From the NCBI RefSeq assembly GCF_900111905.1, contig NZ_FOKM01000025.1, positions 1 through 64,000 of the forward strand: DNA of 64,000 bases, read 5' to 3'. Positions 51,261 through 60,409 of the stretch are shown here, piece by piece. The notes under the pieces are model-generated. The model saw only the letters and a list, made by a program, of their open reading frames with translations, had not been told where the DNA came from and did no database searches. This DNA is from Rhizobium sp. NFR07. Its GTDB lineage: Bacteria; Pseudomonadota; Alphaproteobacteria; Rhizobiales; Rhizobiaceae. The translations under genes were made by a program, and so were the position numbers. Every line of letters begins with the position of its first letter. Position 1 is the first letter of the stretch.

Positions 51261-52397
51261 ATGACTGACGCACGTACCCGCAACCGCTATTTCGACGACC
51301 TGTTCTCCACGGCCGACCTCGCGTGGATGGGACAGAACACCAACCACGTGCCCGCCCACCCGGCGGTCACGGAAGCGATGATCCGTTCGGTCGAGGCCGG
51401 CGAATTCAACGCCTATGCCCCGCCGATGGGGTTCGAGGCCCTGCGCAGCGCCATCGTCGCCGATCTTGGCGTTGACGGTACGGGCGCCGAAGCGCTGGTC
51501 ACCGAAGGCGGCGTCAATGCACTGGCGATGATCTGCAAGGCGCGCGCCAAGCCGGGAACGACGCTCGTGACCACCGACCCGACCTGGAAATGGCCCTGCA
51601 TGTTCGCCGAGCAGGCCGGCGCCGAAGTGATCCAGATCCCGATCTACGATGCCTCGACCAGCTACAAGCTGACGCCGGATGCTTTGCATGCGGCCGTCGA
51701 TGAGCGTTGCGCAATCATTTATATCGTCGATCCGAACAACCCGCTCGGTATTCGCTACGACCGCGAAGAAATCGAGGCGTTTGCCGAGATCGCCCGTTCC
51801 GTCGGCGCGCTGATGATCCACGACTGCACCTATCGCGATTTCGCGGATGGCCACACGCCAGTCCTGCAGGTCGCGCCGGAAGGCACCGTCGTGTCGCTCA
51901 GCTTCTCCAAGTGGCTTGGCCTTGCCGGCATGCGCATCGGCGCGCTGCTTGCCGAACCGAAGCTGGTCGACGAATTCTCGTCCGCCTCCACCTCGGTTCT
52001 CGGTGCCTCCGTCGTCGCCCAGCGCGCCGCGATGGCGGGTCTCTCGGTCAAGCCGGAATGGATGAAGGACGTTCGCCGTATCGACAGCGCCAACAAGGCG
52101 ATGATCATCGAAGCCGCCAAGGGTGCGGGCCTTTCGGTTCCGATCCCGGTCTCGCACGGCAATTTCCTCGTGCTGGAAACCGCATCGACCGGCGTGTCTC
52201 CCGAGGCGATCGTCGAGGCCGCACGTCGCGAAGGCGTGATGATCCGCCAAGGTCGCTATCACACGGCAGCCTTCGGCGACCGCTTCATCAAGGTCTCGAC
52301 CTCGGTGCCGGGCGCCTGGGCCGAAAGCTTCTGCGAAGGTCTGCCGCGCTACATCCAGACGGCGCGAACGCTCAACGACGTACCGGCCCTTTTCTGA
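51261..52397 (+). CDS. PLP-dependent aminotransferase class I/II
   Basis: A 378-residue fold-type I enzyme, shorter than typical aspartate aminotransferases. GVNALAMICKARAKPGTTLVTTDPTWKWP is the substrate and PLP phosphate region. YIVDPNNPLGIRYDREEIEAF follows, the PLP aspartate is in IHDCTYRDFA, and the Schiff-base Lys217 is in LSFSKWLGLAGMRIG. It starts 6 bases after the SDR stop. It would act on an amino or keto intermediate of the pathway. Confidence 0.92.
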   Translation: MTDARTRNRYFDDLFSTADLAWMGQNTNHVPAHPAVTEAMIRSVEAGEFNAYAPPMGFEALRSAIVADLGVDGTGAEALVTEGGVNALAMICKARAKPGTTLVTTDPTWKWPCMFAEQAGAEVIQIPIYDASTSYKLTPDALHAAVDERCAIIYIVDPNNPLGIRYDREEIEAFAEIARSVGALMIHDCTYRDFADGHTPVLQVAPEGTVVSLSFSKWLGLAGMRIGALLAEPKLVDEFSSASTSVLGASVVAQRAAMAGLSVKPEWMKDVRRIDSANKAMIIEAAKGAGLSVPIPVSHGNFLVLETASTGVSPEAIVEAARREGVMIRQGRYHTAAFGDRFIKVSTSVPGAWAESFCEGLPRYIQTARTLNDVPALF

Positions 52398-52441
52398 GGG
52401 CCGGAGCTTTCCTTGACCAGACAACGCTAAGAGGCTCACGC

Positions 52442-53320
52442 ATGTATGCGACCGCAAAGGATGGGACGAAGCTCTACTACGAGACCGCGGGCGTGGATGG
52501 CACACCCATCCTGTTCATCCACGAGTTCGGCGGGAACTACGACGCCTGGGAGCCGCAGATGAGCTTCTTCGCGCGCCGCCACCGCTGCATCACCTATGCG
52601 GCACGCGGCTACGCGCCGTCGGACATTCCGGCCGAAATGGAAATGTATTCGCAGGCGAATGCCGCGGATGATGCGGTTGCCGTGCTCGATGCCCTCGGCA
52701 TCGAGAAGGCGCATATCGTCGGCCTATCCATGGGCGGCTTCGCCACCCTACATTTCGGCTTGCGTACGCCCGAGCGCGCCTTGTCGCTGACGATTGCCGG
52801 CGCCGGATACGGCACGGAACGTGAGACGGCCGACTACTTCCGCAACACGTCCTTGAAGGTGGCGGACAATTTCGAGAAGGATCCTGTCGGCTTCTCGAAG
52901 ATCTATTCGCTCGGCGCGAGCCGCGTTCAGTTCCAGAACAAGGATCCGCGCGGCTGGGCAGCCTTTGCGGATCGGCTTTCCCGCCATTCGGCCGTCGGCG
53001 CGGCCAACACGATGCGGGGCGTACAGTGCCGCCGTCCATCATTCTGGGATCTCGAAGATCAGCTGAAGACGATGATGGTGCCGGCGCTGGTGATGAGCGG
53101 CGACGAGGACGATCACTGCCTGCAGCCGTCCATCTATTTGAAGAAGATGCTGCCCGCCGCGGGTCTCGCCATTCTGCCGAAGACTGGCCACACGCTGAAT
53201 CTCGAAGAGCCGCAGCTTTTCAATTCGATGGTCGCCGACTTCATAGCGCGGGTGGAACAGGGCGCATGGAAGGTTCGCGATGCCCGTGCCGATCCCGGCC
53301 AGGTGATGCGGACGGAGTAA
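52442..53320 (+). CDS. Alpha/beta hydrolase
   Basis: Start ATG 52442 (MYATAKDGTKLYYETAG) after an AAGAGG site; 292 residues. FIHEFGGNYDAWEPQM replaces the common HG oxyanion motif with HEFGG. Nucleophile Ser96 is in GLSMGG, the acid is in MSGDEDDHC, and the histidine in PKTGHTLNLEEP. Its last base is the first base of the next gene start (TAATG). Confidence 0.9.
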   Translation: MYATAKDGTKLYYETAGVDGTPILFIHEFGGNYDAWEPQMSFFARRHRCITYAARGYAPSDIPAEMEMYSQANAADDAVAVLDALGIEKAHIVGLSMGGFATLHFGLRTPERALSLTIAGAGYGTERETADYFRNTSLKVADNFEKDPVGFSKIYSLGASRVQFQNKDPRGWAAFADRLSRHSAVGAANTMRGVQCRRPSFWDLEDQLKTMMVPALVMSGDEDDHCLQPSIYLKKMLPAAGLAILPKTGHTLNLEEPQLFNSMVADFIARVEQGAWKVRDARADPGQVMRTE

Positions 53321-54579
53321 TGGCGATGACACGCCCCGAAATTTCCTCCGAAAGACTTTGGGCGCGCTTGATGGCGCTTGGCGAGGACGGCGCGCTGCCC
53401 GGCGGCGGCGTCAATCGGCAGGCCCTTTCCGCTGAAGAGATTCTGGCCTGGCGGCGCGTCATCGCCTGGGGCCGTGCGGCAGGGCTCGTCGCATCCACCG
53501 ATCCCGCCGGCAACTTGTTCCTGACGCTCGAAGGCACCCTTTCCTACCTGACGCCCGTCGTCGCCGGCTCTCATATAGACAGCCAGCCGACGGGCGGTCT
53601 TTTTGACGGAGCCTTCGGGACACTTGCCGCACTTGAAGCAGTCACGGCAATTGTCGAGAGCGGACTGAGGCCGGAGCGCTCGATCATCGTTGTCGGCTGG
53701 ATGAACGAGGAAGGCAGCCGTTTCGCACCGGGCATGATGGGGTCGGAACTGTTTGCCGGGTTGCGGCCGCTTGAAGAGGTGATGGCGGTTCGCGATGCCG
53801 ACGGCATTAGTGTCGGCGAAGCGCTGAAAAGCGTGCACGACGCCTTCCCCGACATCGCCCATCGCCCTCTCGGCTTCGACATCCATTCCTATATCGAGCC
53901 GCATATCGAGCAGGCGGACGTGCTGGAGACGGAAGGCGCGGTGATCGGCGTCGTTTCCGGCATCCAGGGCAAGAAGACCTATGACATCACCGTGAAGGGC
54001 CGCGAGGCGCATGCCGGAACCGAGCCGATGGAGCGGCGTCAGGACGCGGTGCAGGCCTTTGCCCGCATGGCGACCAGAATGCACGCCGCGATGGCAGGTG
54101 ATGACGTGGTCAAGTTCACCATCGGCCGCGTGACCGTTGAGCCGAACGCGCCGTCCGTCGTGTCAGCCAAGGTTACGTTCCGGATCGATCTTCGCCATCC
54201 CGCCAATGCGGCGCTCGATGCATTCGGCACACAACTCGAAGAAATCGCCGCTGGCGAAGCGGAACCATGCAGCGTCGAGATCCGCCGGCTTGTCGATGCG
54301 CCGTCCAATGGTTTCGAGGAGGGCCTGAAGGCGCAGATCCGGGCCTCTGCCGATCGTCACGGTTTTCCGCGCCTCGACCTGCTTTCGGCTGCCGGCCACG
54401 ATGCGCGCCAGATGGCGCCACTGACGCGCAGCGCGATGATCTTCATTCCCTGCCGCGGCGGCGTGAGCCACCACCCCGATGAATGGGCCGAGCCGGCCCA
54501 TGTCGCAGCCGGCGCGGCCGTTCTTCTCGACCTGCTTCTCGAAGAAGCGGGTGTTTCTTGCAACCAAGGAGATGCATGA
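53320..54579 (+). CDS. M20-family amidohydrolase (N-carbamoyl amino acid hydrolase / allantoate amidohydrolase type)
   Basis: A 419-residue zinc-dependent hydrolase; ATG 53326 is an alternative start. Metal ligands are visible in GSHIDSQPTGGLFDG, WMNEEGSRF, HIEQ and the C-terminal SHHPDEW. QGKKTYDITVKGREAHAGTEPMERRQDA is the dimerisation lid. Family members cleave carbamoyl groups from N-carbamoyl amino acids or ureido compounds, typical steps in pyrimidine, hydantoin and purine breakdown. Confidence 0.92.
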   Translation: MAMTRPEISSERLWARLMALGEDGALPGGGVNRQALSAEEILAWRRVIAWGRAAGLVASTDPAGNLFLTLEGTLSYLTPVVAGSHIDSQPTGGLFDGAFGTLAALEAVTAIVESGLRPERSIIVVGWMNEEGSRFAPGMMGSELFAGLRPLEEVMAVRDADGISVGEALKSVHDAFPDIAHRPLGFDIHSYIEPHIEQADVLETEGAVIGVVSGIQGKKTYDITVKGREAHAGTEPMERRQDAVQAFARMATRMHAAMAGDDVVKFTIGRVTVEPNAPSVVSAKVTFRIDLRHPANAALDAFGTQLEEIAAGEAEPCSVEIRRLVDAPSNGFEEGLKAQIRASADRHGFPRLDLLSAAGHDARQMAPLTRSAMIFIPCRGGVSHHPDEWAEPAHVAAGAAVLLDLLLEEAGVSCNQGDA

Positions 54580-55508
54580 TGAGCACAGCCAACGACATGG
54601 CCGAAATGCCGGTCCAACTGCCGCGCAACCCGGCAAACGAAGCCGAAGCGCGCAGCCGCTACTTCAATTCCGGCAATGCCTTCAACATCAAACTGCCGCC
54701 GGTGCCGGGCCATATCTTCATGGATGAGCCGGCCGCCGCGATGAAGATGGAAAAGACCGGCTTCATCAACTGCGATCAGTCCGACATGATGGAATGCGCC
54801 TTCCCGGCAACGACGCCGCTGATGCTGGCCCGCTATGCAGTGGTCAAGGCCGGCGAGACGCTCGACACGACGCTGACGGCATCGGCCTCCATCTGGTACA
54901 TGATCACAGGTAAATCCTCGCTCGTGGTTGGCGAAGAGAAGGCCGCCCTCTGCAAGGGTGACGTGTTTCTTCTGCCGGGCGGTGTCGCATCGGCCATCAC
55001 CGCCGGCGAAGACAGCGTATTCTGGGCCGTCGGCAACGATCCGCAGCTCAAGTTCGACGCATCCGTTGCCGTGACCGGCGCCGAGGCTGCCGTCGACTTC
55101 GTGCACTATCCTGCCGAAGAGATCACCCGTCAGCTGGACGTGGTCTATGGCTCCAATGCGAATGCCTCGACCTCCGGCCATGCGCTTATCTTCTCGGCCG
55201 AAAAGACGGAGGCTGCCCGCAATATCACGCCGACCATGACGCTTTCGCTCAACACGCTGAAGCCGAAGAGCGCGCAGCCGCCGCACAAGCACAACTCGGC
55301 CGCCATCACGCTCGTCGTCGCCGGCGATCCGGCCTATTCGATGGTGGCGGAAGAAAAGTGCGACTGGTCGCCCTGGGCAACGCTGGTGACGCCGGCCGCC
55401 GCCAAGCATAGCCACCACAATGACGGCGATGGCCGCGCCGAATTCCTCATCGTGCAGGATGGCGGCTTCTACTATCACGCGCGCACCATGGGCTTCGAGT
55501 TCTACTGA
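54579..55508 (+). CDS. Bicupin-domain protein (gentisate-dioxygenase-like)
   Basis: ATG 54579 is chosen for its 7-base spacing from AAGGAG; ATG 54576 is also possible, and both overlap the previous stop. 309 residues with two cupin barrels: GETLDTTLTASASIWYMITGKSSLVVG with KGDVFLLPGG, and PPHKHNSAAITLVV with HSHHNDGDGRAEFLIVQDGG. The second barrel keeps His residues able to hold a metal. Resembles ring-opening dioxygenases in layout, but activity is uncertain. Confidence 0.8.
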   Translation: MSTANDMAEMPVQLPRNPANEAEARSRYFNSGNAFNIKLPPVPGHIFMDEPAAAMKMEKTGFINCDQSDMMECAFPATTPLMLARYAVVKAGETLDTTLTASASIWYMITGKSSLVVGEEKAALCKGDVFLLPGGVASAITAGEDSVFWAVGNDPQLKFDASVAVTGAEAAVDFVHYPAEEITRQLDVVYGSNANASTSGHALIFSAEKTEAARNITPTMTLSLNTLKPKSAQPPHKHNSAAITLVVAGDPAYSMVAEEKCDWSPWATLVTPAAAKHSHHNDGDGRAEFLIVQDGGFYYHARTMGFEFY

Positions 55509-56446
55509 TGCGCCTGATCATCGACACGGATACGGCAGGGGATGATACCTATTCCCTGCTGCTGGCGATGAAGACGCCGGGCTCCACCCTGGAGGCGGTC
55601 ACCGTCTGCGTCGGCAATGTGCCGTTCGACCAGCAGGTGGAAAACGCGCTGGCCACGATCGAGGCGGCCGGCTTCTCCGGCAAGGTGCCTGTCTATTGCG
55701 GCGCGCGGCGACCGATGGTGAAGCCGTGGGAAGCCTCGACCATGCACGGCAATGACGGAATGAGCGGTGCCAACCTGCCGCTCGCCCGCCAGCGACCGGA
55801 GACGATGCACGCGGTCGATGCCATCATCGAGAAAGTGATGGCGGAGCCGGGCGAGATCGACATCCTGGCCCAGGCACCGCTGACCAACATCGCGCTCGCG
55901 GTGATGAAGGAACCCCGTATTGCCCAGGCGGTACGCCACCTGTGGATCATGGGCGGCACCGACAATGCGGTCGGCAATATTACGCCCTGTGCCGAGTATA
56001 ATTTCTTCATCGATCCGGAAGCAGCCAGGATCGTCTTCGAGGCCGGGTTCAACATCATCCTTTCGACATGGACACTGACCATGCGTTCGGGCCTGTTCGA
56101 CGAGGCGCAGCTCAACGAGATCTTCGCGATGAACACGCCCCTTTCCGAGTTCTATCGCAAGGTGTCGGCAGTTCCGCGCCAGACGGCGGAAGCCCGTTAC
56201 GGGCGGCCGATGAGCACGCACCCGGATTCGCTGACCTGCGCCATCGCGCTCAATCCAGCTCTCATCGAAAGTGCCCGCGATGCCGTGGTACGGATCGAAA
56301 CCGCCGGAGAAATCACACGCGGCTTTTCCGCCGTCCATCCTCCGGTTCTCGGCAGTCGCTGGCCAGAATACAAGGTCAATGCACGGGTGGTGGAAAGCGC
56401 TTCCAATGACGGCTTCTTCCAGATGATGAAGCAGGCGTTTTCCTAA
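55508..56446 (+). CDS. Nucleoside hydrolase (IUNH family)
   Basis: A 312-residue protein whose start shares a base with the cupin stop. The calcium-binding N-terminal motif is DTDTAGDDTYSLLLA (6-20), with Thr-Ala instead of the usual Pro-Gly. DILAQAPLTNIALAV, IMGGTDNAVGNITPCAEYNFFIDPEAARIVF carry the other ligands and the substrate loop. These enzymes hydrolyse the N-glycosidic bond of ribonucleosides. Last gene of the first rightward operon. Confidence 0.92.
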   Translation: MRLIIDTDTAGDDTYSLLLAMKTPGSTLEAVTVCVGNVPFDQQVENALATIEAAGFSGKVPVYCGARRPMVKPWEASTMHGNDGMSGANLPLARQRPETMHAVDAIIEKVMAEPGEIDILAQAPLTNIALAVMKEPRIAQAVRHLWIMGGTDNAVGNITPCAEYNFFIDPEAARIVFEAGFNIILSTWTLTMRSGLFDEAQLNEIFAMNTPLSEFYRKVSAVPRQTAEARYGRPMSTHPDSLTCAIALNPALIESARDAVVRIETAGEITRGFSAVHPPVLGSRWPEYKVNARVVESASNDGFFQMMKQAFS

Positions 56447-56896
56447 AATTCACGCCCCGACCGGCAGTCGATCCTCGAAGGTCGGACACGATTTCGTGTC
56501 TGGCCTTTTTGCATGTGCAAAGGCAGACCACGATCGCAGTCGGATTGCCTTAATTTCCATCAAAGACTGCACAATAAATGGCGCCATGCGCGTCCACAAT
56601 TGCAAATATGGAATACAAATTTTTGTTTTTTGCATTACAAATACACCGGCCGATGCGTTTCGGGCGCATACGTCATAATATCTCGCGTCACAAATGCAAA
56701 CCTGGAGCAAATACGACCATCCAATCATATCATCGCAGTCTGGCATGGCGATTGCTTGTATTCCAATGTCCAATAATTGCATACGCAAGGGAGGCGTAGG
56801 CGATCAGCGCGAAGGAAGCAGTTGAGATACGTCTGAACTGTTCTGTTGCCGAGATCAGGCCTTGTCGCTCTCCCTGCCGATGAGAGGAAATGTGCC
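56447..56896. promoter_or_regulatory. AT-rich intergenic promoter region with distant inverted repeat
   Basis: About 450 bases, much richer in A and T than the flanking genes. TGGAATACAA at 56609-56618 and its exact complement TTGTATTCCA at 56756-56765 lie 137 bases apart. They resemble the TTGTATACAA half-sites of GntR/FCD operators, so a DNA loop bound by the island regulator is possible. Several TGCA/GCAT-flanked ATAC elements lie between them. It probably contains the promoter of the NMT1-type ABC operon. Confidence 0.55.
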
Positions 56897-57736
56897 ATGT
56901 CATCCACTGCGAAGCTCGAGCCTCAGGAGCCGATTGGCGCGTATGCTGCCGAACGGCCGTTGATCGAGCTCAGAAACGTTTCCAAGACATTCGGCTCGGT
57001 GAAGGCGCTCAGCGATCTCGAAGTCGCCATCCAGCCAGGAGAACTTGTGACGGTGGTCGGCCCGTCCGGCTGCGGCAAGAGCACGCTCTTCAATATCCTG
57101 GCCGGCCTCGAAGAACCTGACCCGGGCAATATCCTGCGGCTCAAGGGCAAGAGTTCCAGTGCGTCCGATCTCCTTGGCAAGGTCTCCTTCATGCCGCAGC
57201 GCGACCTCCTGCTTCCCTGGCGCAACGTCATCGACAACGCCATCCTGGCACTTGAAGTAGAAGGTATGTCACGCACGGAAGCGCGCAAGCAGGCCAGGGA
57301 GATGCTGCCGGAATTTGGCCTTGCCGGCTTCGAGGCGCAGTATCCAAACCAGCTTTCCGGCGGCATGCGCCAGCGCGTGGCACTGATGCGCACCTTCCTG
57401 TTCAAGCGCGACTTGATGCTGCTCGACGAGCCCTTCGGCGCGCTCGACGCCCTGACCCGCACGATGATGCAGCGCTGGCTTCTCGATGTCTGGCAAAAAC
57501 ACAAGCGCACGGTTCTCTTCATTACCCACGATGTAGACGAGGCGATCTTCCTCGGCGACCGCGTGCTGGTGATGACCGCGCGGCCTGGGAAGGTGAAGCT
57601 GGAACAGGTCGTGGACCTGCCGCGCCCGCGCAAGGCCGATATCGTGACCTCCTCTGAATTCATCGCCCTCAAGAAGACGCTGCTCGAAGCGATCGAAGAA
57701 GAGAGCATGAAGTCCTTCCAGGTCTCCGGACACTGA
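56897..57736 (+). CDS. ABC transporter ATP-binding protein (NitT/TauT, SsuB-like)
   Basis: Start ATG 56897 (MSSTAKLEPQEPIGAYAAERP) with GAGGAAA upstream; 279 residues. Walker A GPSGCGKST, Q-loop SFMPQRDLLLPWR, signature LSGGMRQR, Walker B LMLLDEPFGALD, H-loop FITHDVDEAI. It energises the permeases at 59612 and 60406. Confidence 0.93.
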   Translation: MSSTAKLEPQEPIGAYAAERPLIELRNVSKTFGSVKALSDLEVAIQPGELVTVVGPSGCGKSTLFNILAGLEEPDPGNILRLKGKSSSASDLLGKVSFMPQRDLLLPWRNVIDNAILALEVEGMSRTEARKQAREMLPEFGLAGFEAQYPNQLSGGMRQRVALMRTFLFKRDLMLLDEPFGALDALTRTMMQRWLLDVWQKHKRTVLFITHDVDEAIFLGDRVLVMTARPGKVKLEQVVDLPRPRKADIVTSSEFIALKKTLLEAIEEESMKSFQVSGH

Positions 57737-57761
57737 ACGAGTTGATGAGCATAAGGAAAAG

Positions 57762-58544
57762 ATGATGAACGACCATTATTCCGGCCGCCCTGCCCATATC
57801 CCCGAAGCCGAGTGGAAGGCGCGCGTCGATCTCGCCGCCTGCTATCGCATGGTGGCGCGGCTTGGCATGGACGACCTGATCTACAACCATATCTCGATGC
57901 GCGTTCCGGGCCATGAAGACCAGTTCCTGCTTAATCCTTACGGCTTCCTGTTCGAGGAAATCACTGCCTCGAGCCTCGTGCGTATCGACACTGAGGGCAA
58001 CAAGCTCGACGACACACCCTACACCGTCAACAAGGCGGCCTTTGTCATCCATGGCGCGATCCACAAGTCGAGCCATGATGCTGTCTGCGTGCTGCACACC
58101 CATTCCGATGCCAGCGTCGCTGTTTCCAGCCAGGAAGAAGGCCTTCTGCCGCTCAGCCAGTTCGCCATGCGCTTCTACCAGCGCCAGGCCTTCCACGGCT
58201 ACGAAGGCGTGGCGATCGACCTCGACGAACAGGAGCGCCTGATCCGCCATCTCGGCGATAACAAGGTCATGTTGATGCGCAACCACGGCATTCTGACCGT
58301 CGGCCGCACGCCGGGCGAAGCCTTCATGCTGCTCTACTATTTCGATCGCGCAGCCCGCATCCAGCTCGATCTGCAGGCGGCCAGCGCATCCGGCGCCAAG
58401 CTGATCGTGCCGCCGCACGAGGTCTGCGAAAAGGCAGCCCGTCAGTTCTGGGAGAGCAAGGGCGACATTCTCATTGCCGGTGAACGGGAGTGGCCGGCCT
58501 TCCTGCGTCAGCTCGACAGGGAAGGATCCGACTTCCGGCAGTGA
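57762..58544 (+). CDS. Class II aldolase/adducin-family protein
   Basis: A 260-residue zinc enzyme. The N-terminal ACYRMVARLGMDDLIYNHISMRVPG is typical. Metal histidines are in LHTHSDAS (two) and MRNHGILTVG. This branch (adducin-like, without a clear sugar-phosphate site) is often encoded with NMT1-type ABC transporters and may act as an aldolase or decarboxylase on a small hydroxy acid. It sits between the ATPase and the binding-protein gene of the importer. Confidence 0.9.
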   Translation: MMNDHYSGRPAHIPEAEWKARVDLAACYRMVARLGMDDLIYNHISMRVPGHEDQFLLNPYGFLFEEITASSLVRIDTEGNKLDDTPYTVNKAAFVIHGAIHKSSHDAVCVLHTHSDASVAVSSQEEGLLPLSQFAMRFYQRQAFHGYEGVAIDLDEQERLIRHLGDNKVMLMRNHGILTVGRTPGEAFMLLYYFDRAARIQLDLQAASASGAKLIVPPHEVCEKAARQFWESKGDILIAGEREWPAFLRQLDREGSDFRQ

Positions 58545-58589
58545 GAGGGGTGGAGGTCATAACACTCAAAAAATCAACAGAGAGGTTCC

Positions 58590-59615
58590 ATGCTTAACAG
58601 ACGTAACGTACTTGCCGCCTTCGCGGCTGCCGCCATCGGTCTTCAGGGTTTCGGCATGAGCGCCGCTCCCGCGAGCGCGCAGGACATAATTGACGCCAGC
58701 CTGCGCCTCAAGTGGCTGACCCAAGCCCAGTTCGCCGGCTTCTATGTCGCTCTCGAAAAGGGCTACTACAAGGAAGAAGGTATCAACCTGACGATCAATC
58801 CGGGCGGCCCGAACCTGCTGACGGAAAATCTCGTGGCCACCGGCGCTGACACGTTCGGCCTTTCTGGCGGCACCGACAGCGTGTTCGCCGCCCGCGACAA
58901 GGGGATGCCGGTCGTCTGCATCGGCGTCTCACACCAGCAGACGCCGTTCGTCTTCGTTTCGCACAAGGATGGTTCGGTCCAGAAGGTCGAAGATTTCAAG
59001 GACAGGAAGATCACGACGTGGTTCACCGGCGCAAACCACGTGCTTTCGGCGATGCTCTCCAAGGTCGGCGTCGATCCGAAGTCTGCCGACATCCAGCCGC
59101 AGCAGGTCTCCGTCACGCCGTTCGTCGACAAGCAGATCGATGTGGTCACGGCGACCCGCTATAACGAGCTCTATGTCATCAACCAGCGCGTCGGCAAGGA
59201 CAACCTCAACCTGTTCGTGCCGGAAGACAGTGGCGTCTCCTTCCCGCGCGACACGCTGATCGTGTCGGAACAGACGGCGACGGAAAAGCCGGAACTGGTC
59301 GAGAGATTCCTCCGCGCCAGCGTCAAGGGCTGGAAGGAAGCCTTCGCCAATGAGAAGGAAGCCATCGACATCATCATGAAGATCGCGCCGACACTTGACC
59401 GTGCGCAGCAGGAATTCATGCTGAAGGAAGTCAAGACGCTGATGGTTGCCGGCAAGGCCTCCACCGATGGGCTGTTCACCATCGACAAGGCTGCCGTGGG
59501 CTCTGCCAACGACCTGCTTGCCCAGTACGGCGTGATCTCCAAGCCGGTCGATCTCGACAAGGCCTTCAACTCCAGCTTTATCGACAAGATCCCGGCTGAG
59601 GAAAAGCGCCTGTGA
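58590..59615 (+). CDS. ABC transporter substrate-binding protein (NMT1/THI5-like)
   Basis: A 341-residue exported protein with signal peptide MLNRRNVLAAFAAAAIGLQ through ASAQ. LRLKWLTQAQFAGFYVALEKGYYKEEGINLTI is the NMT1/THI5 entry segment. In this family the ligands include thiamine pyrimidines (ThiY), riboflavin (RibY), sulfonates and other aromatic N compounds; WLTQAQFAG is close to the ThiY/RibY pattern. The ligand is unknown here but probably heterocyclic. Confidence 0.9.
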   Translation: MLNRRNVLAAFAAAAIGLQGFGMSAAPASAQDIIDASLRLKWLTQAQFAGFYVALEKGYYKEEGINLTINPGGPNLLTENLVATGADTFGLSGGTDSVFAARDKGMPVVCIGVSHQQTPFVFVSHKDGSVQKVEDFKDRKITTWFTGANHVLSAMLSKVGVDPKSADIQPQQVSVTPFVDKQIDVVTATRYNELYVINQRVGKDNLNLFVPEDSGVSFPRDTLIVSEQTATEKPELVERFLRASVKGWKEAFANEKEAIDIIMKIAPTLDRAQQEFMLKEVKTLMVAGKASTDGLFTIDKAAVGSANDLLAQYGVISKPVDLDKAFNSSFIDKIPAEEKRL

Positions 59616-60409
59616 GCGGCATCAAAGCAAGCGCAGCAAGCCTGCCCGTCTTTTCGACGGGCAGGGTCTATGCCGCGATAAAGCCTATACTCTGGCTGAC
59701 CCTCGGGCTGGCAGTGATCGAGGCAACCGTCGTGCTCTTCGAGATCCGCCCCTATTATCTGCCGAGGCCGAGCGCCATTGCCGCAAATATCGTGGCAACG
59801 CCCGGCGCTTATATTTCCGGTCTCTGGCGCACCGTCCTGGAAACCGCACTCGGCTTCGTGGCCGGCAGCGTCTTCGGGGTCGCGATCGCGATCGTGTTCC
59901 ATCGCTGGACACTGCTGAGAGAGCTGTTCTTCCCACTCTTCGTCGTCTCGCAGACCATTCCGGTCATCGCCTTCGGCGCAGTCGTCGTGCTCTGGTTCGG
60001 CAATACACTGTTCGCCAAGGCCGTCATCTCCTTCTATATCAGCTTCCTGCCGGTGACGGTGAATACGTTGCTCGGCTTCAATTCCGTCGATCCGCGACAG
60101 GTTCAACTGATGCGCAGTTTCGGCGCCAAGGACGGGCAGATCCTGCGCCGCATCTATCTTCCCGCCGCATTGCCGCAGCTCTTCGTGGCGCTCAAGCTCG
60201 CGTCTTCCCTTGCGCTGGTCGGCGCGATCGTCGGCGAGTGGTTCGGTGACACGACCGGCCTCGGCGTGCTGCTTCTGCAGGCGATGTATAACGAAAACGT
60301 CGTCGGCATATGGGCGACCATCGTCGTCTCCGCCTGTCTCGGCATGGGGCTTTACAGCCTCGTCGCTCTGGCCGAGCGCAGAATAGTCTTTTGGGGGAAC
60401 GAGCAATGA
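59612..60409 (+). CDS. ABC transporter permease (NitT/TauT type)
   Basis: A 265-residue permease with a GTG start overlapping the binding-protein stop by four bases. Six membrane segments; the EAA-like loop reads LMRSFGAKDGQILRRIYLPAALPQLFVAL. It pairs with the next gene as a heterodimer or alternative subunit. Confidence 0.9.
   Translation: MSGIKASAASLPVFSTGRVYAAIKPILWLTLGLAVIEATVVLFEIRPYYLPRPSAIAANIVATPGAYISGLWRTVLETALGFVAGSVFGVAIAIVFHRWTLLRELFFPLFVVSQTIPVIAFGAVVVLWFGNTLFAKAVISFYISFLPVTVNTLLGFNSVDPRQVQLMRSFGAKDGQILRRIYLPAALPQLFVALKLASSLALVGAIVGEWFGDTTGLGVLLLQAMYNENVVGIWATIVVSACLGMGLYSLVALAERRIVFWGNEQ

Noticed and set aside
51707..52441. Long 5' extension of the hydrolase frame at 52442
   Set aside because: It overlaps the aminotransferase gene, is rich in Arg as in out-of-frame reading, and a good ribosome site and family start occur at 52442.
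50460..52505. A 681-residue open frame on the minus strand
   Set aside because: It is antisense to the SDR and aminotransferase genes, has no family resemblance and follows from the codon bias of GC-rich genes.
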